64,000 nucleotides of DNA. Source: Armatimonadota bacterium (lineage in GTDB: Bacteria > Armatimonadota > Armatimonadia > Armatimonadales > Capsulimonadaceae). The notes below the pieces were generated by a model. It was given only the letters and a program-made list of their open reading frames with translations, did no database searches and had not been told where the DNA came from. The DNA lies in the NCBI GenBank assembly GCA_025353925.1, contig JANXNV010000221.1, positions 1 through 64,000 of the forward strand, given 5' to 3'. This document shows positions 47,211-56,754 of the stretch, in pieces. The translations under genes and the position numbers were made by a program. Within the stretch, counting starts at the first letter, position 1, and every line of letters begins with the position of its first letter.

Positions 47211-48356
47211 TCACGCCTCTGTGATCTCCCCGTGTTCATTGATGACGATGTGCGGTGTCGGCCGAATAGGCACTTTCAGGAAATAGCGTGTGCCTTTCAA
47301 TTCGCCTTGCCTAGTCAGTGCTTCTTTCTCGGTGAGATCAGCCAGGTCGCGTGTGGCCGTGGCATGAGGTGCGCCGGTAATCGCCATGTATTTTGCGGCA
47401 GTTAAGCCGCCCAGGAAGCCACCTGGTCCAGCACGGAACATTCGAAGAAGAGCTTTTTCCTGACGCTCGTTCAATCGCCCACGCAGAAGGTCCAGCATTC
47501 TGACCTTATCCTGAATAAACGCCACCTCGCTCAGTGTGCGTGTCTGTGCTTCGAGAACGGTGCCGGCAAACCAGAGAAGCCATGCCGTGATCTCATTCGA
47601 CTTGTTTGCCGCTTCCAGGGCATCGTAGTACTGCTTTCGGCGAATAAGGATAGTCGGCGAGAGCGCAAGAAGCAGCGGCTGTCCGATTGCCTGCCGCAGG
47701 GCCTTTTCCGCCAGTGCCCGGGAGATGCGGCCATTCCCATCTTCGAAGGGGTGGACAGACGCAAAGTAAAGATGGGCAATCCCGGCACGTGCCAAGGCAG
47801 ACATTGTTTTTTCCGAAGCATTGAACCACTCAACAAACTGTGTCATCTCGGCGGGAACGAGTGCAGAGGGAGGGGCTTCGAAGTAGACTTTCGGTTTATC
47901 GGCTCGCCCGGAGACTACCTGCATTGGCTCTATGTGAGTTCGGTATTGCCCGATGCTGGACAAGTCGCGCCGACCATTCATGAGCATTTTGTGCCAATCA
48001 AACAATGTCTCCTCTCTCAAAAGGCCCGCGTAATCGTTCAAAGCATAGACCGTCATCTCGGCGATGCCATACTCGCGCGACTCGACATTCCGATTGTCAA
48101 AGGTTAGACCAAGCCGCTGCCTGATCGACGATTGAACGCTCAGGCGGTCAAGAGTCTCCCCCTCGATTTCCGATGTCGTGAGGGCTTCGGAAAGCAGCAG
48201 CTCGACCTCGATCTGTTTGCGATCCCCGTCTTCAAGAGGGTCAAGCGAACCCAGAAGCAAGCCCCCGCCCAGCAGAAACCTTTGCTCTGCGAGCCGCAGG
48301 CGATCACTGTTCCAGACAAAGTCTCGCCAATTTTGTTTCTGCCAGTTCCAGAGCAT
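47211..48356 (-). CDS. Fic family protein with DUF4172-like N-terminus
   Basis: HPFEDGNGRISRALAEKAL (Fic motif); inhibitory-helix-like TSEIEGE. Confidence 0.92.
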   Translation of the reverse strand: MLWNWQKQNWRDFVWNSDRLRLAEQRFLLGGGLLLGSLDPLEDGDRKQIEVELLLSEALTTSEIEGETLDRLSVQSSIRQRLGLTFDNRNVESREYGIAEMTVYALNDYAGLLREETLFDWHKMLMNGRRDLSSIGQYRTHIEPMQVVSGRADKPKVYFEAPPSALVPAEMTQFVEWFNASEKTMSALARAGIAHLYFASVHPFEDGNGRISRALAEKALRQAIGQPLLLALSPTILIRRKQYYDALEAANKSNEITAWLLWFAGTVLEAQTRTLSEVAFIQDKVRMLDLLRGRLNERQEKALLRMFRAGPGGFLGGLTAAKYMAITGAPHATATRDLADLTEKEALTRQGELKGTRYFLKVPIRPTPHIVINEHGEITEA

Positions 48357-48418
48357 GAGTAATAAAACCCTCTTTTATTACTCATATTATGGCATAAACT
48401 GAGTAATAAAACTGAGGG
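48357..48418. promoter_or_regulatory. operator-like repeats abutting the fic start codon
   Basis: GAGTAATAAAA-CCCTC-TTTTATTACTC plus third copy GAGTAATAAAA at 48401-48411. Confidence 0.75.
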
Positions 48419-48477
48419 TTGACTCTTCTCACCCTCCCCTGCTATACTCGATTTCACAACTTCATCGTGTCAACGCC

Positions 48478-48643
48478 TTCGGTGCTCCGCGGTCAACGCG
48501 GGGCTTAATTGGGGAAGCCGGTAAGTCCTAACCTGAAAAGTTTGGATAAATCCGGCGCTGTCCCGCAACTGTGTTAGGTCTTTCCCTAGAAAGCCTTCAG
48601 CCAGAATGCCAGCCGTCGGTACAAAGTGATTGGGATCACTTTG
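48478..48643 (+). ncRNA. cobalamin riboswitch, with a downstream hairpin (48622-48643)
   Basis: TTGGGGAAGCCGGTAAGTCC...TCCGGCGCTGTCCCGCAACTGTG...AAGCCTTCAGCCAGAATGCCAGCC; then CAAAGTGAT-TGGG-ATCACTTTG. Confidence 0.88.
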
Positions 48644-48684
48644 ATTTCCCTGCCTGCGCGCGACAGGCGGAAAGAACCCTTACC

Positions 48685-49488
48685 ATGTCTCGTCACGCCT
48701 CCGGCACGTCCCCCCCTGGACGCTGCCACTGTCCTGCCCGCAATCCTTGCCGGGCCTTTACCCTGATCGAACTGCTCGTAGTCATCGCGATCATTTCCAT
48801 CCTCGCGGCGATCCTTTTTCCCGTCTTCCAAAAAGTACGCGAGAATGCCCGCCGCGCCGTCTGCACCAGTAATCTGAAGCAGCTGGGGCTGGCATGGGAA
48901 ATGTATGCCGAGGATTACGATGAAAAAGCGTGTCCCTCGTACAACAACAGCAATGCGAACGATGCTTGGGATTTCAAGCAGGACCTCATTACTCACGTCT
49001 GGACGACCGGTTTTTTGGGCGTTTACACAAAAGACGGAGAGATACACGGGTGTCCCGATAATCCGTTTCAGCCCGGTCCCCACGCCAGACCTTACAACGG
49101 ATACGGCTATAATGCGACTTATCTCGGAGGCGATTTCTTTGGTGCCGTCAATGGCTCCGGGGATCGACCTTCCGCTGTTCTAAGTCGAGTGGTCTCGCCC
49201 GCCGAAACGCCGGTCTTCTCCGATGCAGGTTATGGACCGAAGCAGTCCAGCAATTTCCTGCGTGCTCCCAGCGAGTTCCTGTCGTACGCAAATTCTGGGA
49301 ACACGGACTTCCGGCACCATTTTACAGCGAATGTTTGCTACTGTGACGGACACGTCAAGTCGGTTCTAGATACAGCACCCTATTCTGGTCCACGTAGTTT
49401 GCACAAGACACAATGGGGAGAATTATCGCAGGATGATTCGGGATACGGACCAGGAATGCTTCCCTGCTCCGCTTATCAAATTCCTTGA
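48685..49488 (+). CDS. type II secretion/prepilin-like protein (DUF1559/H-X9-DG type)
   Basis: [57 protein letters not shown]-terminal [16 protein letters not shown]. Confidence 0.88.
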   Translation: MSRHASGTSPPGRCHCPARNPCRAFTLIELLVVIAIISILAAILFPVFQKVRENARRAVCTSNLKQLGLAWEMYAEDYDEKACPSYNNSNANDAWDFKQDLITHVWTTGFLGVYTKDGEIHGCPDNPFQPGPHARPYNGYGYNATYLGGDFFGAVNGSGDRPSAVLSRVVSPAETPVFSDAGYGPKQSSNFLRAPSEFLSYANSGNTDFRHHFTANVCYCDGHVKSVLDTAPYSGPRSLHKTQWGELSQDDSGYGPGMLPCSAYQIP

Positions 49489-49539
49489 TGTCACTATTCG
49501 TGCGATCAGCACACACCCGCCTCCCGAAAGGAAGCAGCA

Positions 49540-51012
49540 TTGAAATTCACACCTATTCTCATTCCCGCAGTCTTCGGACTGCTCTGCGTTGCACCGTTAA
49601 CAGCCTCAGCGCAAAACTTTGGCGGTTCCGTGGTGTCTTCCAGCCATCTCTCGACAAATGCGCTTTTCAGCGCCCCTTCCGCCGCCCTCGGGCAGCCGAC
49701 GACACTGGTCAATGACACGTTCGGCGATCTTTATCATGCTTCGATGGTGGAACCCGCCTTCGGCAAAGACCAAGCGACCGCGAAAAATCTGCTGACGGGC
49801 TTCGACAGCTCCGGGACCGGCCAATTAACGGTACAGATGTCCGCCCCGATCACACACTCGGCAACTTCCTGGTATGGACAGGACTTTATCCTGTTCAGCA
49901 ACCAGGGTTTTATCGGCAAATCTGGCTTCGCGTCAGACGGCACTGATATGTCCACTTATCAGATCGCTGATGGCTCAGCGTTCGGGACGCTGCCCCAGGT
50001 GAGTGTCAGTGCCGACGGAGTGACGTTCTACAGCGTCGCACGCTCGAACTCAGTCCTGTTCCCGGAAAATCCTTACCACTGGGATGGCCTGACGGCGACT
50101 TCCACCGCCGCCGCCGGATGGGGTGCTCTGAATGATTTCACCAAGCCGGTCGACCCGACACTCACCGCTGCCGACTTTGGTGGCAAAACAGTCGCGTTCG
50201 CGGATAACACGCTTTACAACGGCTCCGCCGGTGGAAGCTCCTACTCGTTCTTCGGACAGACACCGCTGACCACCATCAGCTACATTCGATTCTTGGCAAA
50301 CCCCACCGGATCGGGCGGCATCATCGACGCCATCTCCGCTGTCGGCTCCGCTCCGATGCCGGAGGCCAGCACGCTCGCGATATTCCTGATCGGTCTCATC
50401 GGACTTGCGGCCGTTGTCATCCGGCGTCGTAAGCTCACGGCATCCGTGTCCGCTGTGGTCGTCGGCGTACTTTGTTTACTGCCGGGGACGGCGCGTGCGA
50501 TTTCGTTTACTCCTCAGATCACGCAAACTGTCGGGACCGGCAGCAGCGAGTCTTTTTTGACCCTGGATTTCCAGGACGGGACTGCGGATCACAATTATGC
50601 CTACGGTTACTTCTACGACGGCGCGAAGACCGGGGCGGATATGATCGCGGCCCTCACAGCGGGGACGAGCCTGAGTGTCGGCTATTATCCGGGTTACGGT
50701 CCCGGCGACCCCTCCGGAATCTTCGTCAAAAGCTTCAGCTTTAACGGCCATTCGCAGGTAGGTGAGGGCAACGACTACTGGGGCTACTGGACCGGCTCGA
50801 ACGGGCAGACCTGGGAGTTTTCGGGGGTAGGAGCCAGTGGCCGCTCGCTCACCAATGGGTCCTGGGACGGATGGAGCTGGAGTGCCAGTGGCGTGAGTTC
50901 GCCGCCGGTTACCCCGACTGCCGTACCGGAAGCTGGTACCTTCTGCCTATTTTCGCTAGGTCTCGCCGGGTTAACAGTCACACTTGTCCGAAAGCGCGTT
51001 GTTCAGGCATAA
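49540..51012 (+). CDS. secreted protein with two PEP-CTERM sorting signals
   Basis: Internal MPEASTLAIFLIGLIGLAAVVIRRRK and terminal VPEAGTFCLFSLGLAGLTVTLVRKRVV; signal-peptide-like stretches at the N-terminus and after the first sorting signal. Confidence 0.8.
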   Translation: MKFTPILIPAVFGLLCVAPLTASAQNFGGSVVSSSHLSTNALFSAPSAALGQPTTLVNDTFGDLYHASMVEPAFGKDQATAKNLLTGFDSSGTGQLTVQMSAPITHSATSWYGQDFILFSNQGFIGKSGFASDGTDMSTYQIADGSAFGTLPQVSVSADGVTFYSVARSNSVLFPENPYHWDGLTATSTAAAGWGALNDFTKPVDPTLTAADFGGKTVAFADNTLYNGSAGGSSYSFFGQTPLTTISYIRFLANPTGSGGIIDAISAVGSAPMPEASTLAIFLIGLIGLAAVVIRRRKLTASVSAVVVGVLCLLPGTARAISFTPQITQTVGTGSSESFLTLDFQDGTADHNYAYGYFYDGAKTGADMIAALTAGTSLSVGYYPGYGPGDPSGIFVKSFSFNGHSQVGEGNDYWGYWTGSNGQTWEFSGVGASGRSLTNGSWDGWSWSASGVSSPPVTPTAVPEAGTFCLFSLGLAGLTVTLVRKRVVQA

Positions 51013-51026
51013 GCGCAATTAGGACC

Positions 51027-51059
51027 AAAGGGAGACAGGCCACTGGCCTGTCTCCCTTT
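51027..51059 (+). terminator. Rho-independent terminator
   Basis: AAAGGGAGACAGGCCACTGGCCTGTCTCCCTTTGGCTTTTT. Confidence 0.85.
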
Positions 51060-51242
51060 GGCTTTTTCGCTTTTCTTGTTAGATAGGCAAGAATACGAGT
51101 TTGCACAGGAGGAAACTACGGCTAAGAAAAGGTATTCCCCTGCGGCCCCTCACGAAGAGTTGCAGCGGAACCGATAACGTAAAATACAATGCCGTTGGAA
51201 ACTTAGTCGTGACAAGTTAATTTTTGGAAGTAGGATCGCCGC

Positions 51243-52550
51243 GTGGATAATTTAGCTGTACTCGATATGCCCCGACCGTCTCTGACCACTCTCACGGTCC
51301 TGCCGCATACCGTCCGCGAATTCGGCGTGGAGGCGCGTAAAGCCGGAAAAGCCTGGGAAGCCGCCTTTAACGGACCCATTCAGTCATTCGAGGACCCGCA
51401 GAGCGGCACAATCACTTATGCCGTCACAGTCCGGCTGTCCCGACTCAAAGATCCCATCTCACGCGAGCTGTACTCTACCAACCTGCTATTTTATCTCACA
51501 CCCGACGAAATGTACGGCATGCATAATGTCTACGACATGGCCCGTGAGTTTACGTTTACGCGTATTCGCGGGCCACGCACTGCCGTTCCGCACTGTCCGC
51601 CGCGTGAAGGCCGCCTCTGGTACGACGCCAACCCGGAAGGAGTCATCATGGAAGACCTGCGTCTGGATCCCGCGATCCTGCCCGATGGCCGTGCCGGCTT
51701 CTTCGTGACCGGCCAGGGCTATCGCGGCAAAGTGATGCTTCCGAGCGGGTTGTTCATCCATGATGTCGGTGTCTACGGCGGTTACCTCGATCCACTGGAA
51801 CGTCCCGGGCAACTCGAGCTGCAACACCTCTTCGGCGGGATTGAGTTCGTGGAAGGCAAGACCGGCACCGTCGACGATCTCTTCTTGCAGGAGCTGGGTG
51901 ACGGAATTTGGGCGAAGGGGATCATCGGTAACGCGGTCGATGAAGTACATGTCGAATCGTACAAAAACTCCGTCCGTCTGCCTTCTCCCAATGGCAAGAC
52001 GCTCATCGGGGCACGCTCGATGAGCGAAACTAAGCTCTTGCCCTACTTCGGAAGCGAGTCGGCGGACGGCCTGGGCGACTATGGCCTGTGCGGCTTTATC
52101 GAGCGTTTGCCCCATGCCATCGGCCCGGAGCTATGGGAGCGCGTCCACCGAGTCGGCCTCGGCAGCAACTTCGTGGAATGCCGCGAGCTGGGCGGATACC
52201 TGGGGCTAATTCATGTTGTTTTGGAGAAGAACAATCCTGATTATCCGGAGACGCTGGATCCGGCCCATCCAGGCATCGAGGAGCAGTACGAGGGCTGGCT
52301 GGTCTGGCTGGACTTTGACTCCAATGGCGGCCCGACCGTAAAATCCTGCCTGCGGGCGATCACGCCCGACGATGTCCCCCACTGCTACCAAGGAGCCGGC
52401 GAACTGTTCGACACGAAGCGTGTCGCCTTCCCGATTTCCCTGTACCGCTCCGGCGACCATCTGGAAGCGGGCTACGGCTGGGGCGACCGCGCCCTATTTC
52501 AAGCCTTCTTCGATTATGAAACCGTGCTGGAAAGATTGATGCGGAATTAG
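51243..52550 (+). CDS. conserved hypothetical, possibly GH130/DUF1861-like beta-propeller
   Basis: GLGSNFVECRELGGYLGLIHVV...YEGWLVWLDFD pattern; weak assignment. Confidence 0.45.
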   Translation: MDNLAVLDMPRPSLTTLTVLPHTVREFGVEARKAGKAWEAAFNGPIQSFEDPQSGTITYAVTVRLSRLKDPISRELYSTNLLFYLTPDEMYGMHNVYDMAREFTFTRIRGPRTAVPHCPPREGRLWYDANPEGVIMEDLRLDPAILPDGRAGFFVTGQGYRGKVMLPSGLFIHDVGVYGGYLDPLERPGQLELQHLFGGIEFVEGKTGTVDDLFLQELGDGIWAKGIIGNAVDEVHVESYKNSVRLPSPNGKTLIGARSMSETKLLPYFGSESADGLGDYGLCGFIERLPHAIGPELWERVHRVGLGSNFVECRELGGYLGLIHVVLEKNNPDYPETLDPAHPGIEEQYEGWLVWLDFDSNGGPTVKSCLRAITPDDVPHCYQGAGELFDTKRVAFPISLYRSGDHLEAGYGWGDRALFQAFFDYETVLERLMRN

Positions 52551-52564
52551 AGATTGGTGCGGAA

Positions 52565-52996
52565 TTAGGGTTTAGGAGAAACGGAAGAGAGTTGACGAGC
52601 CGGTTCGATAAGGACCGGTTTTCCTGATTCATAGAACGTCGTACGCAGATCGGCAAACTTCGGCGGGAGCGGACCGCTCGCCCGGAACTCCGCCTCGGCT
52701 CCCGGCAGGAGGGGGCTGACGGTCAAATAGCCGCTGACTTTGTAGACGCAATGCCCCGCCGCATCCACGAGGATCGGGGTCACCTGCGTGTAGGTGAGTG
52801 CTTCGCTGCCCGTGTTCGTGATCTTGCCGCGAACCGTCAGCCCACCGGCAACCCGATTCGCCTTCTGCCACTCCATCCGAACCCGGTACAGCGGCACAAC
52901 GACCGACTGCGCCTGCACGGTCGGCACGACGGATTGACTCACGGCAAGGGTCGCCGCGCAGGCGGCAGCGGCCAGGGCAAACGGGGAAATATTCAT
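52565..52996 (-). CDS. secreted hypothetical protein
   Basis: Signal peptide MNISPFALAAAACAATLAVSQSVVPTVQAQS. The upstream ORF extension runs toward tRNA-Pro and is rejected. Confidence 0.55.
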   Translation of the reverse strand: MNISPFALAAAACAATLAVSQSVVPTVQAQSVVVPLYRVRMEWQKANRVAGGLTVRGKITNTGSEALTYTQVTPILVDAAGHCVYKVSGYLTVSPLLPGAEAEFRASGPLPPKFADLRTTFYESGKPVLIEPARQLSSVSPKP

Positions 52997-53128
52997 CGGG
53001 GCGGTACTCCTCCTTATCCTATCGGCGGATTTTGCCCAGATCTTCAATTTTCCTCCGCAAAGCCTTGACAGACAGTCGTCAAATCGGCTATGATATGACA
53101 TCTGCGGAGAGAGCTTTGCAGTGTATAA

Positions 53129-53202
53129 CGGGGTGTAGCTCAGCTTGGTAGAGTGCTCGGTTCGGGTCCGAGAGGCCGCAGGTTCAAGTCCTGTCACCCC
53201 GA
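53129..53202 (+). tRNA. tRNA-Pro(CGG)
   Basis: CGGGGTGTAGCTCAGCTTGGTAGAGTGCTCGGTTCGGGTCCGAGAGGCCGCAGGTTCAAGTCCTGTCACCCCGA; full cloverleaf, anticodon CGG. Confidence 0.95.
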
Positions 53203-53260
53203 TGTTATTTGGAACGGCAGCCCAGGATTCTCCTGGGCTGTTCTTGTTTGTGGAGCAAAA

Positions 53261-54529
53261 ATGCGCCTATTCTCACTTCTAACCCTACTCCTAACTCTCC
53301 CGCTTGCCGCGGCCCACGCAGATAGTCCCCACCCCGCAGCGCTGCGAATCGGACTAGACCACTCCTACCGGCACTCCGCAACATTGCTGATCTCCTGCGA
53401 CCAGCAGTTCACCCTCAGCAATCCGCTTTCCAATCGCTCCATCGCACACGGTGGCAAGGGGGTCATTTACAAGCTGACTGCCCTGCCGACCGGCATCACT
53501 TTGGCCCGGGTGGATGACCTGAAAGATACGCCAATCGCGGAAAAGCTCTCGGCACTCAATGCACTGTCCGGCGGCGCGGGCTTTGTCAAGATCGCACGTC
53601 TCGACAGCCGTCCGTTTGGCTCGAAGGGCCTGCCCTGGCATCGCTATCGCGGGTTCCTGACGGTCCGGCGCGAGCCGGACAGCACGCTCCGGGTCATTAA
53701 TACCATTCAATTGGAGCCATATCTTTACGGCGTTATCCCTGCCGAAATCGGCTCTCGCGTCCCGATTGAGGCCATGAAGGCCCAGGCAGTCGCCGCACGG
53801 ACTTACGCGCTCAAAAACCGGGGAAAGTGCAAAGTGGATGGGTTTGATCTCGACGACACCACGCGCTGCGAAGGCTATTACGGAGTGGATGGCGAAACGG
53901 CCCTCTGCAATGCCGCCGTAGACGACACGCGTGGACAGGTGATGGTTTACAAAGGACACTTAATTGATGCGCCCTATTCCACCGACAGCGGCGGCGTCAC
54001 CGCCTGCGATACGAACGGCGACTGCCCCTATCTCTGCGCCGTGCGCGATGCAGACCCCGGCGACGGACGCGAGTACGCCGACACCGGGAAATATCACACC
54101 TGGTCACAGACATTTACCACCGTGCAAATCCAAGCACTTCTGGCGAAAGACCCCCGAACATATGTCGAGAAATTCGTCTCATTAAGTTTGGACGGGCTGG
54201 ACGCTTCCGGGAGGGTAGTACGGGCCACAGTAACGGGAGCGGATGGGACGCTCCGCACAGTCACCGGGCCGCAGCTTCGGCAGATATTGGGGTATGACGT
54301 TCTTCGGAGTACGCGCTTGACGCTCACGCGGACAACCGACGGAAGTTACCGGTTCGATGGCCGGGGCTGGGGGCACGGGCTGGGGATGTCTCAGGACGGG
54401 GCGGTCGCGATGGCCGGGCCGCGTTATCATAAAACGTACCTAGAGATATTACGCCACTATTATACAGGAATCGCGCTTGTCTCAGTCGGTACGCTCACGC
54501 CGGAGCAGACTGCTCGGCGCGGCTCTTGA
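53261..54529 (+). CDS. SpoIID/LytB domain protein
   Basis: LEPYLYGVIPAEIGSRVPIEAMKAQAVAARTYAL ... GRGWGHGLGMSQDGA. Confidence 0.9.
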   Translation: MRLFSLLTLLLTLPLAAAHADSPHPAALRIGLDHSYRHSATLLISCDQQFTLSNPLSNRSIAHGGKGVIYKLTALPTGITLARVDDLKDTPIAEKLSALNALSGGAGFVKIARLDSRPFGSKGLPWHRYRGFLTVRREPDSTLRVINTIQLEPYLYGVIPAEIGSRVPIEAMKAQAVAARTYALKNRGKCKVDGFDLDDTTRCEGYYGVDGETALCNAAVDDTRGQVMVYKGHLIDAPYSTDSGGVTACDTNGDCPYLCAVRDADPGDGREYADTGKYHTWSQTFTTVQIQALLAKDPRTYVEKFVSLSLDGLDASGRVVRATVTGADGTLRTVTGPQLRQILGYDVLRSTRLTLTRTTDGSYRFDGRGWGHGLGMSQDGAVAMAGPRYHKTYLEILRHYYTGIALVSVGTLTPEQTARRGS

Positions 54530-54956
54530 TCGCTTCCAAAATCTTCTGCGTGTTGCTCTGCATCAGCCGGGCGACGACCGCCTTCAGCAGCGGTCCGATC
54601 AGCGGGATGTCAAGCTCGTAGTCGATGGCGGAGCTGAAGACCGTCGCCTTGCCGCCATTCGCCGTGAATGTCCACACCCCGCCATAAGCCGTATAATCGC
54701 CCTTGAGCTGAGTGAAGCGGCAGGTATGCGCCGCCTCATCCCACAGGTCCTCTTCCGTCCAGCGCACCTTCAGCTTGAAGTCCGACGCCACCGCGACCCA
54801 ATCCGTCACCGTCCGGCTGCCGTCAGGGCTGCGCTCGCTGACCGAGACGCTCTCCACATCCGGCATGAACTGCGGGAACGACTCGGCATCCCGCGCCAGA
54901 GCAAACACCTTGTCCAGCGGGGCGTTGATCGAAACACTGTTTTCTATATGCGGCAT
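54495..54956 (-). CDS. SRPBCC/START-like (cyclase/dehydrase) protein
   Basis: IENSVSINAPLDKVFALARDAESFPQFMPDVESVSVSE. Confidence 0.8.
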   Translation of the reverse strand: MPHIENSVSINAPLDKVFALARDAESFPQFMPDVESVSVSERSPDGSRTVTDWVAVASDFKLKVRWTEEDLWDEAAHTCRFTQLKGDYTAYGGVWTFTANGGKATVFSSAIDYELDIPLIGPLLKAVVARLMQSNTQKILEAIKSRAEQSAPA

Positions 54957-54973
54957 GATTTCTGGATGCTCTC

Positions 54974-55600
54974 TTAGAACGCCATCTGCCGGACTAATCC
55001 CACGACCTTGCCGACGATCTCCACATTGTCATGGTACATCGGCTTCATCCGCTTATTGGCGGGCTGCAGGCGAATCCGTGCTTTCTCTTTGTAGAAACGC
55101 TTGACAGTCGCTTCGTTGTCGATCATCGCCACCACGGTTTCGCCGTTGTTGGCCGTCGGCTGGCGGCGTACCACCACCAAATCGCCTTCGTGAATACCAT
55201 CCTCGATCATGCTGTCTCCGACGACGCGCAGCATAAACCCTTCCCCCTTGATAAAATCCGAGGGCAGGGGGAAAACATCTTCCACATCTTCCACCGCCAG
55301 GCGCGGCTTACCGGCGGCCACCGTCCCGATAATTGGCATCTGGATCACAGGCCGGCTTCGCGGGCGGTTATCTTCGCTGTCCATGCCGGCTACCAGCTTG
55401 ATCGCCCGGGTCAGCACCGCGTCACGCAGAATATGCCCCTGCTCTTCCAAGCTCTTCAAATGTGCATGCACCGTCGAGGACGACGACAAATTGACCGCCG
55501 TCCCGATCTCGCGCACCGTCGGCGGGTAGCCATGCGCGTTCATGTGGTGCTGAATGCAGTCCAAAATCTGCTTCTGACGCACGGAGATTGGTTTTGACAT
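54974..55600 (-). CDS. lexA: LexA repressor
   Basis: ISVRQKQILDCIQHHMNAHGYPPTVREIGTAVNLSSSSTVHAHLKSLEEQGHI ... VVGDSMIEDGIHEGDLVVVR. Confidence 0.96.
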   Translation of the reverse strand: MSKPISVRQKQILDCIQHHMNAHGYPPTVREIGTAVNLSSSSTVHAHLKSLEEQGHILRDAVLTRAIKLVAGMDSEDNRPRSRPVIQMPIIGTVAAGKPRLAVEDVEDVFPLPSDFIKGEGFMLRVVGDSMIEDGIHEGDLVVVRRQPTANNGETVVAMIDNEATVKRFYKEKARIRLQPANKRMKPMYHDNVEIVGKVVGLVRQMAF

Positions 55601-55679
55601 TGTATATTCCCTCTAGAGAAACCAGTATCGGCACGAACAAAAACAGGCGTTCGGCAACGGATGTTCGGCTTACACGGTC

Positions 55680-55708
55680 ATTATAGCACGAGAATAGACA
55701 TTTGACAA
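55680..55708 (-). promoter_or_regulatory. lexA promoter with candidate LexA operator
   Basis: Minus strand TTGTCA-17 bp-TATAAT with CAAATGTCTATTCT overlapping -35/spacer. Confidence 0.65.
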
Positions 55709-55728
55709 GTGGTTATCCCCAAAAGTGA

Positions 55729-56517
55729 TTAGTCGCGGCCCATAAACTCCTGCTGCTTTCGGAAAAAGAAGTCGACTGCCGCCTGCCCCTCCGGCCCGAC
55801 ATCTTCCGAAAAGCTGTTTACATAAAGGGCAATATGGGCGCGAACGACCTCCGGGTTTAAGTCCGACGCGTACTCGCGGCAGAGCGCAAACGCCTCCAGG
55901 TCATGCGTCTGTGCCCAGCGCAGGCTCGCCCGGACCACCTCCGCCAGCTGACCCTGATCCAGTCCCTTCCGCGCGGCAATCGCCCCCAGCGGAATGGCAT
56001 AACCTGTCCCGCTTTCCCAAAAGTCGCCTAAATCCTGAAGCAAATGCAGCCCGTCGACAGCGTAGGTAAACCGCTTTTCATGGATCACCACCCCCTGCGC
56101 TCCCGGAGTCTTCAGAAGCTCCGCATACAGCGCATCGAACGGCAAAAATCGTTTGCGCAGTGGCCGATTCGCATAGAAGTCCAGCAGAAAGTTAGCCGTC
56201 GTATATTCCCCCGGAACCAGCACCTCGCCGTCCGGGTCCCAGCCGCCCCCGTTCGAGAGCAGCAGCGGCCCGACCCCGCGCCCCAAGGCCCCGCCGTTCG
56301 GAAGCAAATCATAGCTGTCCCGGCAGTGAACAAAGTTCGCGTAGCTGATCTTCACGACATCCATCGCTCCGGCCTGCGCCCGAGAATTCAGCGTTTCGAC
56401 GTCCTGAAAGTCAACACGAAACTCCAAACCCTCGGTTTGGATTTTCCCCAGCAACAGCCCGCTAAAGATATACACATCGTTCGGACAGGGCGAAATGCCC
56501 AAAGTCAATTCCGTCAT
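55729..56517 (-). CDS. mqnD: 1,4-dihydroxy-6-naphthoate synthase (futalosine pathway)
   Basis: LTLGISPCPNDVYIFSGLLLGKI...DVETLNSRAQAGAMDVVKISYANF...LPNGGALGRGVGPLL. Confidence 0.9.
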   Translation of the reverse strand: MTELTLGISPCPNDVYIFSGLLLGKIQTEGLEFRVDFQDVETLNSRAQAGAMDVVKISYANFVHCRDSYDLLPNGGALGRGVGPLLLSNGGGWDPDGEVLVPGEYTTANFLLDFYANRPLRKRFLPFDALYAELLKTPGAQGVVIHEKRFTYAVDGLHLLQDLGDFWESGTGYAIPLGAIAARKGLDQGQLAEVVRASLRWAQTHDLEAFALCREYASDLNPEVVRAHIALYVNSFSEDVGPEGQAAVDFFFRKQQEFMGRD

Positions 56518-56603
56518 GGAAGATTCTCTCGTTCTATTTCCGCACAGCATTGTTGCATAATTCTGGGCGGATGCTACCCAGTACCACAGCCCCACAGGAG
56601 TAA

Positions 56604-56754
56604 CCGGCATTAAAATGCCGGTCTACCCGGAGAAAGTCACTCCGTGATTGGGATGGGCTGACCCGTAGGGTGCGCTGCTAGACGCGCCCTCTTTGTCTTT
56701 ACTTCTTCAGTGTCGGAGACACTTTCTCCGGGTAGACCGGCATTTTAATGCCGG
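56604..56754. repeat. 151-bp element with 34-bp perfect inverted repeats
   Basis: CCGGCATTAAAATGCCGGTCTACCCGGAGAAAGT (56604-56637) and its exact reverse complement (56721-56754). Confidence 0.9.

Noticed and set aside
52997-53197. N-terminal extension MTGLEPAASRTRTEHSTKLSYTP... of the 52565 ORF
   Set aside because: Typical spurious translation antisense to a tRNA (tRNA-Pro at 53129-53202); true start has a signal peptide at 52996.
53153-53260. N-terminal extension of the SpoIID ORF
   Set aside because: Runs through tRNA-Pro; the signal peptide begins at 53261.
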